Shown: in pieces, positions 33,882 to 43,767 of the stretch | How positions within the stretch are numbered: position 1 is the first letter of the stretch | Layout: each line of letters begins with the position of its first letter | NCBI RefSeq assembly: GCF_000313135.1 | Contig: NW_004457442.1 | Location: forward strand, 898,657-962,656 | Source: Acanthamoeba castellanii str. Neff | Lineage: Eukaryota; Discosea; Longamoebia; Acanthamoebidae | Direction of reading: 5' to 3' | Length of the DNA stretch: 64,000 bases | Notes under the pieces: generated by a model | The model's input: the letters and a program-made list of their open reading frames with translations, nothing else | Told to the model about the DNA's origin: nothing | Database searches by the model: none | Program-made: the position numbers and the translations under genes

Positions 33882-36395
33882 CTAGGCGATGCGGAGGTGG
33901 GGCAAGTCCTTGACCAGCGCCAACGTCTCCTTCCTGAAGTGCGGCCCCTGAGGGAAGAACACCTGCAGCAGGCTGTCGCGCCGCAACCGCACCAGTCTGG
34001 TAGCGCCAGCCACAGGAAAGCTGTGAGCGTGTGCGATGGAGCGTGTGTGTATGTGTGCGTGCGTTAAGGGGTGGTACCGAGAGGCGGCGGCTGGCGATAC
34101 TTGGTCGCACTTCTTGAAGCTGAGGGACTCGAGCACGAAGCACCGGGCGAGGACCTCCATGGCGCGATCGCCGATCGGGCAGGCGTAGAGCGCGAGCTTG
34201 CGCAGGGCGGCGGCACAGCAGAGCGAGACCCACCCCAGCACCTCGTCGTCGGCGTTGGGACAGCTCGTGAGGTGCAGCTCCTTGAGCCCGCGCCGGTAGC
34301 CTGCCAAGCCGCAGCGGCCGCACCGGCATGAGCCTACTTTCATTGGGCTCACCCACACACAGCAGCAAAGGAGGAGATACGCCGCACGCACCCATGTCAG
34401 CGCTGTCGTCGCTGGAGGCCAGCGTCGATAGGAGGTGGTGCATCTGCGCTCCGTTGATGCTGCTGCACGACAGGCGCAACGACTCCAGGTCGAGACACAC
34501 CGGCGTAGGCAGCTCTGTCCTGCACTGGTCTGTTTGTTTGGAGAAAATGTGAATGCGCGTGTGCGCGGTGCTGTGCTGAGCTGAGTGGAGCTAAAGCGAC
34601 GAACCCGAGGCCCGGTCTATGTAAAGCGAAAGCGTCCGTAGGCTGGGGAGTTTGCTCGTCAGGAGCCACAGGGCGCTGTCGCTGACCTTGCACAGGTCCA
34701 GGCTCTCCAATCGAGGACAGCCTGCCAACGATCATGAGTGAATGAGGGCGTGCGCGCGTGCGTGTAGGTGGTCACGTACCCAGTGCGAGGCTACGCACAT
34801 GCTCGTCGTCAAAAGCCTGGCCGATTCCAACTTCCGTGGGCAGCAACATCAGGTAGAGGTAGCGCAGTTGATTCTCCCTCTCAAAACACCTGTGTGCCAT
34901 CTCAAGTTAATATGTGGGTAACGTGTCAGATCGCCACAGAATATCACAAATGATAATATAAATTTTATAAATTTATGGTGGAGGTGTTTGTACGTCAACG
35001 TGTCGGATGTGGCGAGGGTGGCCGATAGGTCCTTGAGGTGCGGGCACTGCTGCAGGAGGTACGTGAGCGCCTCCTTGTCGATTGGGGTGGGCGAGTTCGA
35101 CAGGCCCAGTGTCTGCAGGTCTGTGTCCAGGCCGGGTTACTCTAGGCACACACTCGCCGCGACGCGGACGCAAGCCGAGAGAAGGAGACGCGCGTACTGG
35201 TGCACACGGAGGCGATGTACATGAAAGTGGGGCGGGGGAGCGGGCAGTTGTTGAAGTCGAGCCGCCGCAGCTTGGCGCCGGCGTTCTGCGGCGAGAGGTG
35301 GAGAAAGCACTCGCCCTGTATCTGCATGCCCATACCTATGCGCAGCACCTCCAGTGCCGTGCACCGATCCAGCACATCTGCTATTGCTGTTGCGTGCGTG
35401 TGCGATGGTGTGCGTGCGTGCGAACCAACAAAACGCGTTTGACGACGATTCCGACGACAATGCGCGACAATGGTGCAAGGGCCTCGCACCTTCATCGGTG
35501 ACCAGGCTGCAGTCATTGAGCCAGAGCGATGTGAGGGTGGTATGGAGCGGCGCATGGGCGATGGTGTGCACAAGTTCCGAGGTGATGTGCTCCATGCACC
35601 CGAAGTGGGTCAGGGTCAGCTCGCGCAGATTGGCGCACGCCTCCACCAGCCGCCGCAGCGTAGCGCCTGCGAGCGTCGCATTCCTGTTCAATCGAAGCGT
35701 CTGTATGCGCACGCGCGTGGTTAACCATTACCGCAGGGTAAGAAGAAGAAGAAGGCGATCAAGTGAGGCCGCGATGAGGGACAAGGCGCACGGTGAGGCG
35801 AGACGCAAGGGAGGAATCGTTGAAGAAGGGCAGGAGGCCGTCGTCCGTGATGGGGACCGCTGACTCCACTTCAAGGCCTCGCAACTCCGACAGCCCCGCC
35901 AGCAACGTCGCCAGCTCCTTGTCCGCCACGCTGCCCACAGTCTACAACAAATAACATCGACATTTTTTATTGATTTAACTCTCAATATTACATTTTATTT
36001 TATTTTATTTATTCTATCGTTATTATTTATTTATTTTATACGGGAGGGCGTACGAGGCGATTGAGGGAGGGGCAAGCGCGAACAATCTGTTCGGCGAGCC
36101 AGGCGAAGAGGGTGAGCGGCGCAGCACGGGCACCGGAGGCGTCGCCCGAGACGTCAAGGGCCATCACCTCGCCGCCTTCTTGGCTGACGACAGGTCGGAG
36201 GTGGTGGCGCAGGAGGGGGCCGAAGTCCCACCGCTCGGCGGAGCCCACGGCGAGGAGGTTACGCCGCACCATGCACTCCCACAGGGCGTCCCACACCTGC
36301 GGCGCCGCCCCGGCTCGCTCCAGCGCGCTCGCATACCGATCATAGCGGCGCGCCACAAGTTCCACGCACTTGGCCTCCAGTCGCTGTACCGACAT
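33882..36395 (-). CDS. Leucine-rich-repeat protein (F-box/AMN1-like LRRs)
   Basis: Multi-exon gene from ATG 36395 (MSVQRLEAKCVELVARRYDR) to stop 33882. Successive exons carry cysteine-containing type LRRs as in AMN1 or FBXL proteins: NLRELTLTHFGCMEHITSEL, SLWLNDCSLVTDEG, LRRLDFNNCPLPRPTFMYIA, HLKDLSATLATSD, RLESLDLCKVSDSALWLL, SLRTLSLYIDR, GLKELHLTSCPNADDEVLG, LRKLALYACPIGDRAMEVL and LESLSFKKCDQVS. I see no F-box at the N-terminus; the first ~120 residues are helical with WDALWECMVRRNLLAVG. Likely an adaptor or scaffold. The open frame continues a few codons upstream of 36395 without an ATG, so a further 5' exon is possible. Confidence 0.75.
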
Positions 36396-37060
36396 GTCTG
36401 TATCTTTATCTGGGACTGCGTCGCACCCAGGCACCTGTCTTGTGGGGTTTTATTTCTTTGTTTTAGTTTGAGTATCTCTAATTTCTTGGAAGTGCTTTGG
36501 CGGGAAACGCAACGCCTTCACGGAATGGGACAGCACACACAAAACACGACAACACACGGCACACGGCACTCAAAAAAAAAGGGTGGTGGGTTGAGGGCGG
36601 AGACTTTGATCAGGACCAGGTTGTTGGTCATCTTTTTTTGTTGGTGAAATGCTGGTCTTGCTGCCAGCCGTGGATGTGTGAGTTTGGTGTGGCTAATTCT
36701 TGGGCCACACCGAGGCGCACCCGATCGCCTCTTTGTCCCCGCTGCTCTACCCCCATTGCTGGAGGCAAAGCTGGACTGGTTCGTACATGCATCAACGTGC
36801 TATCTGATGAACGTCGGCCATCGCGCGACGCTGGGTATCAACCACCGCCACGGCCTTGTTCCATCGACATACATCTCCTCCTACAAGCACCACCCACACA
36901 GCACCACCGTGATCTTCCCCCTCTTGTGCGTAACCGCTCACCCTCACCACACGATTGTGGTTTCCTCTCTTGTTCAGGGAATGATCACAATTTTCTTTTC
37001 TAATTAGAAAAGAACATAGAAAGTAAAAGGAAAACAAGTTTCTTTTGCAGTCGGGCAGGC
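36396..37060. other. Intergenic stretch, no gene supported
   Basis: This 665-base gap separates the coiled-coil gene's stop from the LRR gene's start, both on minus. It holds a T-rich tract (36430-36490), a CA/A-rich patch (36530-36580) and mixed sequence. Two overlapping plus-strand frames (36497-37003 and 36678-37007) lack family resemblance and splice context, so I do not call them. It probably contains a 3' UTR and the LRR gene promoter. Confidence 0.5.
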
Positions 37061-38609
37061 TTACTGCTGCTCGCGCGGGTTGAAGCCGCCGCGGCTCTTG
37101 GGCAGGTAGGCCCGCTTCTCATGCAGCTCACGCTCCATCCACCAGGTGGCGCCGTGGGGCATCTTCTTCTTGGCCTCCTCGAGATAGGCCTCGGCCTCCT
37201 CAAGCTTCCTGCGTGCCTCCTCGACGGCCTCCTCGGCCGCGGCCTTGGCCTGCTCGGACCGCTGGCGGGCCTGCTCGGCACTGGCCCGCGCCTGCGACGC
37301 CTGCCGGGCCGCCTCCTCAGCGATCGCCCGCGCCTGCGACGCCTGGTGCGCAGCCTCCTCGGCCTGCACTCTGTTGCGGCAATGAAGTCAGTCACACGGA
37401 CTACATTGTTGTGTGTGCTGTGTCGTGTGTGTCGTGCCAGGTCGTGTGTGTCGTGTGCGTACCTGGCCTGTTCGGCGGCGGCGCGCGCGGCGGAGGCCTG
37501 GTCGGTGGCCTCCTTGGCCGCCTGGGCGGCGCGGTCGGCCTTCTTGACGGCGGCCTCCTGCGTAATCTTGGCGCGCCTGAGGGGCAGCGGGTCCGACGAC
37601 AGGTGCTGGGCGAGCTCGTTCTTGGCCTTGTTCTTCTGCACGATGGAGCCCTCCTCGGACAGGCGCTGCAGCTCGGCCGTGCGGCCGTTGAAGGCGTCCT
37701 CCTGGGCCTTGAGCTCGTTCAGCGCCGACTCAAGCTCGGCCTTGGCCGCCTGCAACTCGTCCTCGCGCGCGCGGGCGTCGGCCTCGCGCGACTTGGCCTC
37801 CGATTCGGTGCGCTTGGCCTCCTCCGCCGACCGCTGGGCCTCAGCCTCGCGCCTCTTGGCCTCCGCCTCGCGCTCCTTGGCGTCGGCCTCGCGGCGCTTG
37901 GCCTCCGCCTCCTGGGCCGTCGCCGCGCGCAGGGCCTCGGCGGCCTCCTGGTTGCGCGCCTCGGCCGCGGCAAAGGCCTCCGACACCTCATCCAGCATCT
38001 TCTGGGCCTTGGCGATCTCTTCGCGGCTGCCCTGCGGGGCGTTGACAAGCGTGTGCCAGTCGGCGTTGTACTTAAAGATGAGGAGATGGGTGAGCGGAAC
38101 GCGCTTGACCTGGCCGACGATGGCGCCGGTGGACCGTAGCTTGTCGCGCATGGCCTGCACGGTGAGGGTCTCCTTGAAGAACTCGAGGAAGCGGTGGGCC
38201 TGGAACTCGTCCAAGTCCGAGCCCTCGGCGCGCTTGGCCTCGTCCAGCTCGACGGCCTTGTGCACGAACGACCACACCTTCTCGGCCTCCTTCTGCGCAA
38301 ACTCCTACGCGCCCAGAAAAAAAAACAGCTAAATATGAGAACAGATAAATAAAATAAAATCATTTAAAACACATAAAAAAAGTGCCCAGATTGAAAGGGG
38401 GGGAAGAGAACGAAAAAGAACGAAACGACGAAAAGGGCAAAGAAAGAAAGCGAGGAACAGCAGAATGAAGAAGATGGCCGCAGCGAGCGGAAAAACAGTA
38501 TCGGTACCTCCCAAAAGGCGTTGAGGAACCAGACGGCCTGCTCCTTGTGGGTCTTGACGATGAGGTTGTCGAGCCTCTCCTTATCGTTGGCACCTGCGAG
38601 TCCTGACAT
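37061..38609 (-). CDS. Ala/Glu/Arg-rich coiled-coil protein, about 420 residues
   Basis: There are three exons: about 38508-38609 (MSGLAGANDKERLDNLIVKT, ending FLNAFWE), about 37462-38305, and about 37061-37373. The first ~110 residues are a compact non-repetitive domain (EEFAQKEAEKVWSFVHKAVE, DEFQAHRFLEFFKETLTVQA) that I do not recognise. From about residue 140 onward the chain is a long, charged coiled coil built from near-repeats of EAKRREADAKEREAEAKRRE and later QASQARAIAEEAARQ. It ends with ATWWMERELHEKRAYLPKSR and GGFNPREQQ. A longer start at 38690 is open in frame, but MSGL is preferred. A cytoskeletal or scaffolding role is a guess. Confidence 0.7.
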
Positions 38610-38737
38610 CTTCCTTGTCTGATCTTTTTTGATTGATCGTCGGATCGACTGCCTTGCCTCCACTCCAATTTCGTTGCCCCTCTCGCCCATTGGATCATTT
38701 TAGCCATTTTTATTTTATTTTCAACACTCATTTTTTT

Positions 38738-41372
38738 TTAAGCCATCGCTTTGCGGAAGTGGTCGCACATGGCGGCGAAGATGGGGGACACCTGAACGAG
38801 CGGGGCCAGCTGTGCCAGCAGCTGCCGCAGGGCGTCGAAGCGGCCCATCTCGAGCAGAATGTCGAGAATGCGCTGGAAGGTGGGCTTGTTCTCGAACAGC
38901 ATGAGGTTGGCCTTCTCGCGCCGGTGGAGCTCGAGGAACTCCATGATGAGCGCCAGCGCGGCCTCGCGGTCGCCCGCGATCCACTTGTTGTCGACCCGGA
39001 GGCCGTAGATGAACATGCGGCTCATGTTGTAGCTCTCCGACGACAGGTAGCGCTCGCCGATCTCCGTGCCCTGGTACAGCACCAGCAGCTCCTCATCGAG
39101 CAGCAGGAGCTGGTCCGTGAAGTACTGCGCGATCCGGGCCACGTCCTTGCGGCCCAGGCCGTTCTCCTTGACGCTCTTCAGCGAGAATGGCGCGTCCTCC
39201 TCTTCGTCGTCGTCGGCGGCGGCGGCACCGTAGTCGCCGTTGCATTTGCTGCCGCTCGCTCCGTTTTCGGTCTCGCTGCTGCTGGCCGCCGGTTTCGGTA
39301 CGAGGAGGCCGAGCAGGCGCGCCAGCGTTCGCCCCGCGCCGCGGCGCTTGGTGTACTCCACCACCTCGTCATCGTCGATGACGGGCTCCTCGATGCGATG
39401 CGACGAGGCCTGCTGCTGGCGCTTGGCCTGGGCCGTCTGTCGCAGCTTCTCGAGGTTGTTCATGGCGTCCATGAGGTGCACGATGGCGAACAGGACGGCG
39501 TAGAGGATCTTGTGGGTCCGGCGCGCGCCCGAGTAGTTGAGCCAGCTCTGCTTCTGCTGCTGGATCCGCTCATGAAAGTTGAGCTCGGTCTGGATGACCT
39601 CCTCCCACGACGTGTCCTGCTTCGTGGCCGGCGGCGCCGACTCGTCGCGATTGGGCTGCGATTCGGTGTCGACGTCCTCCATGAAGTACACGGCCTTCGA
39701 GCAGCGGCTGTAGATGTCGCTCGCGAGCGCGCCCAGCCGGCGGCAGATCTGGTTGGCCAGGGTGAGGTAGTAGATCGTCACGGGCCACCCCTCGGCCTCG
39801 TCGTGCGCGTAGAATCGCTCAGAGAAGCCCATCGGCACCAGCGCCTGCGCCACCGAGTAGTCGGTCATGTCGAACACGTCGCTCAGGTGCTCCTTCGCCG
39901 TCTGAAACAAGTCGCGCGCGTGGGCGATGTGGCCCGAAATCATCGCACCTGATGATGAGACAAGTGGCCGCGCAGGGTCAGACTGGTCCACGCGCGTGGT
40001 GGCTGGTGGCTGGTGGTACCGAGAGAAAGGGCGAAGTAGACGTTCAAGGAGAGAGCACTTCTCTCCTCGGTGCCCTCCCTGGTGCAGAGGATGTAGCGGA
40101 TGTTGTTCTCCTCCAGCGCGGCGGGGTGCATGGGGCACTGAATGAAGTAGGCGCGCCGGTAGTGGTGCATGAAGTGGGCGGCGAGCGCCATCACGTGGTG
40201 GTGCCCCGACTGGCCCGACGCCGACGCCGGCCACAGCGGGCTCGGCTTCACGTAGATCCGGCTCGGGTCCACCGGCGGCGCATTCACCCGGGCCTGGGCC
40301 GACGATGCCAGTGTGTACGGATCGTCCATTGCTAGACATGTGTAAAACAACGCATCGGGTCAGTTCATAATGTTTGGGTTTTGTTTTCAAGCCAACCAGC
40401 AACAAAAAACAGCAAAAGAAGAAAAAAGCAAAGAGAAAAAAACAGCAAAAGAAGAAAAAAAGAAAAAAATGTAAATAAAATCAAAAAAACACAAAAAACG
40501 GCAAAAAACATAAATAAAGTACTGATCCGAAATAGAAAAATATTAAAAACATTAAAAATATTAAACAGTATTGGGTACCAAGATCGGTGGTGAAGGTGGG
40601 AAACGAGTAGCTGGACGCGTCGACGGAGAAGGGCAGAGAGGCCGGGATCTGGATGGGCATCGACGGTTGCGGCACATCGGACGTCATGGGCGAGAGCAGT
40701 GCGGCGATGCTCCCACGCGGAAGCGACGACACAAGCGGCGGCGGGGCCGCGTGCCCTTGCGCCGAAGCGTGCAGCAATGCGGCGGCTGCCGACGTGTCGT
40801 GCTCGTCGTCGTCCTTGATGACGATGGCAGACGTCAAAGACGAAGATGAAGTCGATGATGACGAGGTGGAAGTGGATGTCGTGTGGGGTGTGGTGGGCAC
40901 CGGCCCGGGCGCGAGCTTCTTGCGGAAGTTGTAGTAGTGGACGACGTTGGCGCCGCGGCGGCCGAGGCGGCGGGAGCTGATGGCGGGGAACACCATGCGG
41001 ACGAGCTTGCCGAAGATGGCGGCCGTCGTAGCGTTGAGGCTGTAGCGCTGGCAGAAGTCGCAATACTCCCCGTAGACGTCGCGCCGAGCCACACTCGCCC
41101 CATCGAACATCTCATACGTGCTCGCGAGCCTGTGTGCGCGTGCCGTTACATCATATCACGTCCGAGGATGGAGTGAATCAGCAGCAGAAGAAGCTGGCGG
41201 CAATGGAGGTCTTAAAACAGCAAGAACAAACCAACGATCATGATTTGGATGATTTTGGCTTGATGATCAAGATTAATTGTGGCTCATGCCCTCGCTGCTA
41301 ATTTCCCTCAACGAAACATAAAGGGCCAGGGGCGTACCAGGCAAGGGTGAGTTGCTGGCCGGCGGAGTCCAT
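38738..41372 (-). CDS. RFX-type winged-helix DNA-binding protein
   Basis: The N-terminal ~75 residues are an RFX DNA-binding domain split by one intron. Exon 41338-41372 ends LTLAW, and the next exon, starting at 41129, reads LASTYEMFDGASVARRDVY, GEYCDFCQRYSLNATTAAIF, GKLVRMVFPAISSRRLGRRG and ANVVHYYNFRKK. The RRLG-RG-x4-HYYN signature is diagnostic; RFX proteins bind X-box DNA as dimers. ATG 41372 is the first in-frame Met after an in-frame stop, so the protein essentially begins with the DNA-binding domain. A Ser/Thr/Asp-rich linker, a conserved-looking domain (RAYFIQCPMHPAALEENNIR, 40018-40331) and a long helical C-terminus (38738 to about 39950) follow. The C-terminus could serve as the extended dimerisation region. 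Ends FRKAMA, stop at 38738. Confidence 0.85.
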
Positions 41373-41700
41373 TCCCAGAACGCGATGGATCTCAAGAAAT
41401 GCGAAGCGATGAGATTAATGAGAGCTCCGACGATTGATTGATGATCGATGTAGAGCTCTGTGTGGTTGTGTGCGATGTCGTGTCGTGTGGTCTGCGCACT
41501 ACTACACTGCGGAGAGGGGCTTCGTGCCGCGTGCGCGGCCGAAAGCGGAACCAACGTTCCGTACTCCTTGCAACCACCCGGGTGCGATCACGTTTCCGTT
41601 GCATGGTGGCAGACTGCTATTTAAAAAATATTTACAGGAAGCGACACGCCTCATCTCCTTCTTCTCCTCGTTCTTGTTCTTGTCTTGTTACGGGTGACGT
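41373..41700. other. Intergenic stretch upstream of the RFX gene
   Basis: The 328 bases lie between the RFX start and the stop of the next minus-strand gene. I see no coding signal. It presumably holds the RFX promoter and the 3' UTR of the FHA gene. Confidence 0.5.
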
Positions 41701-43521
41701 TCAAGATGCAGGGCCGCCGGCAAAGAAGTAGTTGTAGACAGACATGACGAGCAAGTAGAGGCTGCACACATCAACGTCGGTGTGTACGACACATACACAC
41801 ACATGCCCCGATCAGAGGTGTGCCTCACACATCAAACGAGCTCAAACACACACGCGACACACACGACACACATACGACACATGACACACACACAAGCACG
41901 CGCCGTACCTGAGAACTTTGATGCCGACCGTGGCCTGTGCATGGAGGTGTTGTGTTGTGGAGGTGGCGGAATGGAGGTGAGCACAGAGTTGTGCGGAAGA
42001 AAAACAGCAAAGCAAAGGGGACCCGTACCAGAATGTATAGCACAGTGCCCAGCCGACCGAGCAGCCAGACAAGTAGAGCGCGCCATTCGCTCCGCCGCGG
42101 TGGCTGCTGTTTGAGCGGTTGCTGCACGTCTGTCGCCGTAGGTGTGGTCGAGTCGCCGAGAGGAAGAGGAGCGGGAATGTCGCTCGCCGCCGGGGCGGCT
42201 TCTTCGAGAGCGGGCGTGGTGATGAACATCACCTCTCGGTTGCTCTGCGCCGATACGCTGATGCTGCTGTGCGTGCTTACCTTCAGCGAGTAGGAGAGCT
42301 TGTTGTCGCCGTGGTACTGGGTGGCCTTGCCCATGGACCGAAACGCCTTCGCCGGTGGCGATGCAGACGGCGAAGTCGACGAGGCCGGCGATCGCGATGA
42401 CGAAGGTCCCACCACAGCCGCCACCCGAGTCGGAGACACACCGCGGTGCTCGCCGACAGGTGAAGACGAGGCGGGAGGGTCGAAGCTATCCGCTTCTTGA
42501 GTTGCGATTGCGTTCCAGGCCTCAGCGTAGGCGTCGTTGCTATGGGAAGAGGCTGGTGCCTTGACCACGCTGAATCTGTACCTGTAGGTGTATAGGGCAA
42601 GGGGATCAGAACTGCGCAACACCACGGGGCTGGTACGAGAGAGTCGAGCAACCAACCCTATCAGAGTCCGGCGCTCGCCCGGCGAACTCATCAAAACAGT
42701 GATGGTGTCCCTGCACGAACGTCAGTTGTCAAAACGGGGATGCGCAGCATACGACGCGTCGGTCCAAGTCTAGTTGCATACCTGTGGCAGAGCTCCCGCT
42801 CCACGCCTTTGCCCAGCAATTCATCGTTGAGGTGTGTGCCATTCGCTGCGTTCGAGGTAGCATGAACATGGAGAGGACAGAGGCGTATGTGAGACTAAAC
42901 AGACGTAGATGGGGGCACCCGTGGGTACAACGCACCGGAGAGGTCTTTGAGGAAGAAGCATCGTTTCGTAGAAGATGCATGCCGCTTGCGCTTCGCGCTC
43001 CTCCCTGCATGGGTCTCTGGCACCCGCCCGCAGCGAATCTCAAAGTGCTGTCGGCTGATGCGATCGAGCCCAATCCGATGGAAGGAGCTTGAGGTGGCAA
43101 ACTGCTCGCGTCCGATGCTGAAGGTCTTGTCCGGCCGCCATCTCTTTTGGATGACCCGCGTTCTTCTGCCCTGTACCGCCTCTCCGAACAGCTCCAGCTG
43201 GCAACCGAAGTAGCCGTCCCCATCTTCGTCTACGGCTTCTGCATTTCCATCACTCGACACGTCGAGCTCCATCGTTGCCTCCTCAGAATCGTCGTCGCCT
43301 TCCTCTTCTTCCTCCTCTTTAGCATACTCGTTCTGCTTTGCCCTCTTCCTGCTACTCTCCACACGCTTCTCTGCGCCCTTACTCTTGCGCCCTGACTCCA
43401 AGTCATCGCGGTGCCGCTTATTCGCCTGTTCGAATTCGAAAGTGGGCGCAATACCTTCGTCATAATCTTTGTCCTGGTCTGTGCGCTTTCGTTTGTGGGC
43501 ACTCGATGCAGGCTCCTCCAT
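41701..43521 (-). CDS. FHA-domain protein with C-terminal membrane segments
   Basis: Starts MEEPASSAHKRKRTDQDKDY, followed by ~100 residues of acidic and basic low complexity that look nuclear or nucleolar. The FHA domain, a phosphothreonine reader, runs from about residue 125: TFSIGREQF, FHRIGLDRISRQHFEI (the S-x-x-H core), and CFFLKDLSANGTHLNDELLG, which crosses an intron and includes the NGT turn that closes the phosphopeptide pocket. It continues with a Ser/Pro-rich linker and two hydrophobic stretches near the end (ALLVWLLGRLGTVLYILV and LLVMSVYNYFF), ending FFAGGPAS. An FHA domain anchored to a membrane is unusual; the basic N-terminus may indicate the nuclear envelope. It is divergent from the RasGAP gene, with 246 bases between starts. 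Confidence 0.78.
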
Positions 43522-43767
43522 CTTCGCGCGCAAGGCAGCTCAAGGCCAACGACGAAAACGAAGCCACTTTCGTTTCGTTTCGTTTCGTTTCGTTTCGTTT
43601 CGTTTCGTTTCTTTCATTTCATTTTGTTTTTAAATTGGTTGAGGTTCGCCGAGCACGAGACGGAACTAGGCGTGTTTGCAATCGGTCGCTGGGATACGGA
43701 TCTTGCGGGAAAAAGGACCGCCACTTGTGCGGACAGTACCCAAAACCGCTCAACAAGAAGGGTCATC
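43522..43767. promoter_or_regulatory. Divergent promoter region between FHA gene and RasGAP-A
   Basis: This 246-base interval contains eight tandem TTTCG units at 43568-43607 and then a T-rich run. A bidirectional promoter is inferred from the head-to-head layout. The pentanucleotide could act as a transcription-factor-binding or nucleosome-excluding element. Confidence 0.45.
43568..43607. repeat. (TTTCG)8 pentanucleotide
   Basis: Eight perfect TTTCG units sit in the shared upstream region of two divergent genes. This is one of the few simple repeats in the window that is not inside an intron. Confidence 0.92.

Noticed and set aside
36497..37007. Possible small plus-strand gene in the 36.4-37.0 kb gap
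   Set aside because: Two overlapping frames of similar length, no conserved motif, no convincing start context or splice sites; most likely chance.
37121..39952. Long plus-strand open frames (about 400-440 codons) opposite the coiled-coil and RFX genes
   Set aside because: They are antisense shadows of GC-rich minus-strand exons. They lack domain matches and cross the minus-strand splice sites, while the minus strand gives recognisable proteins.
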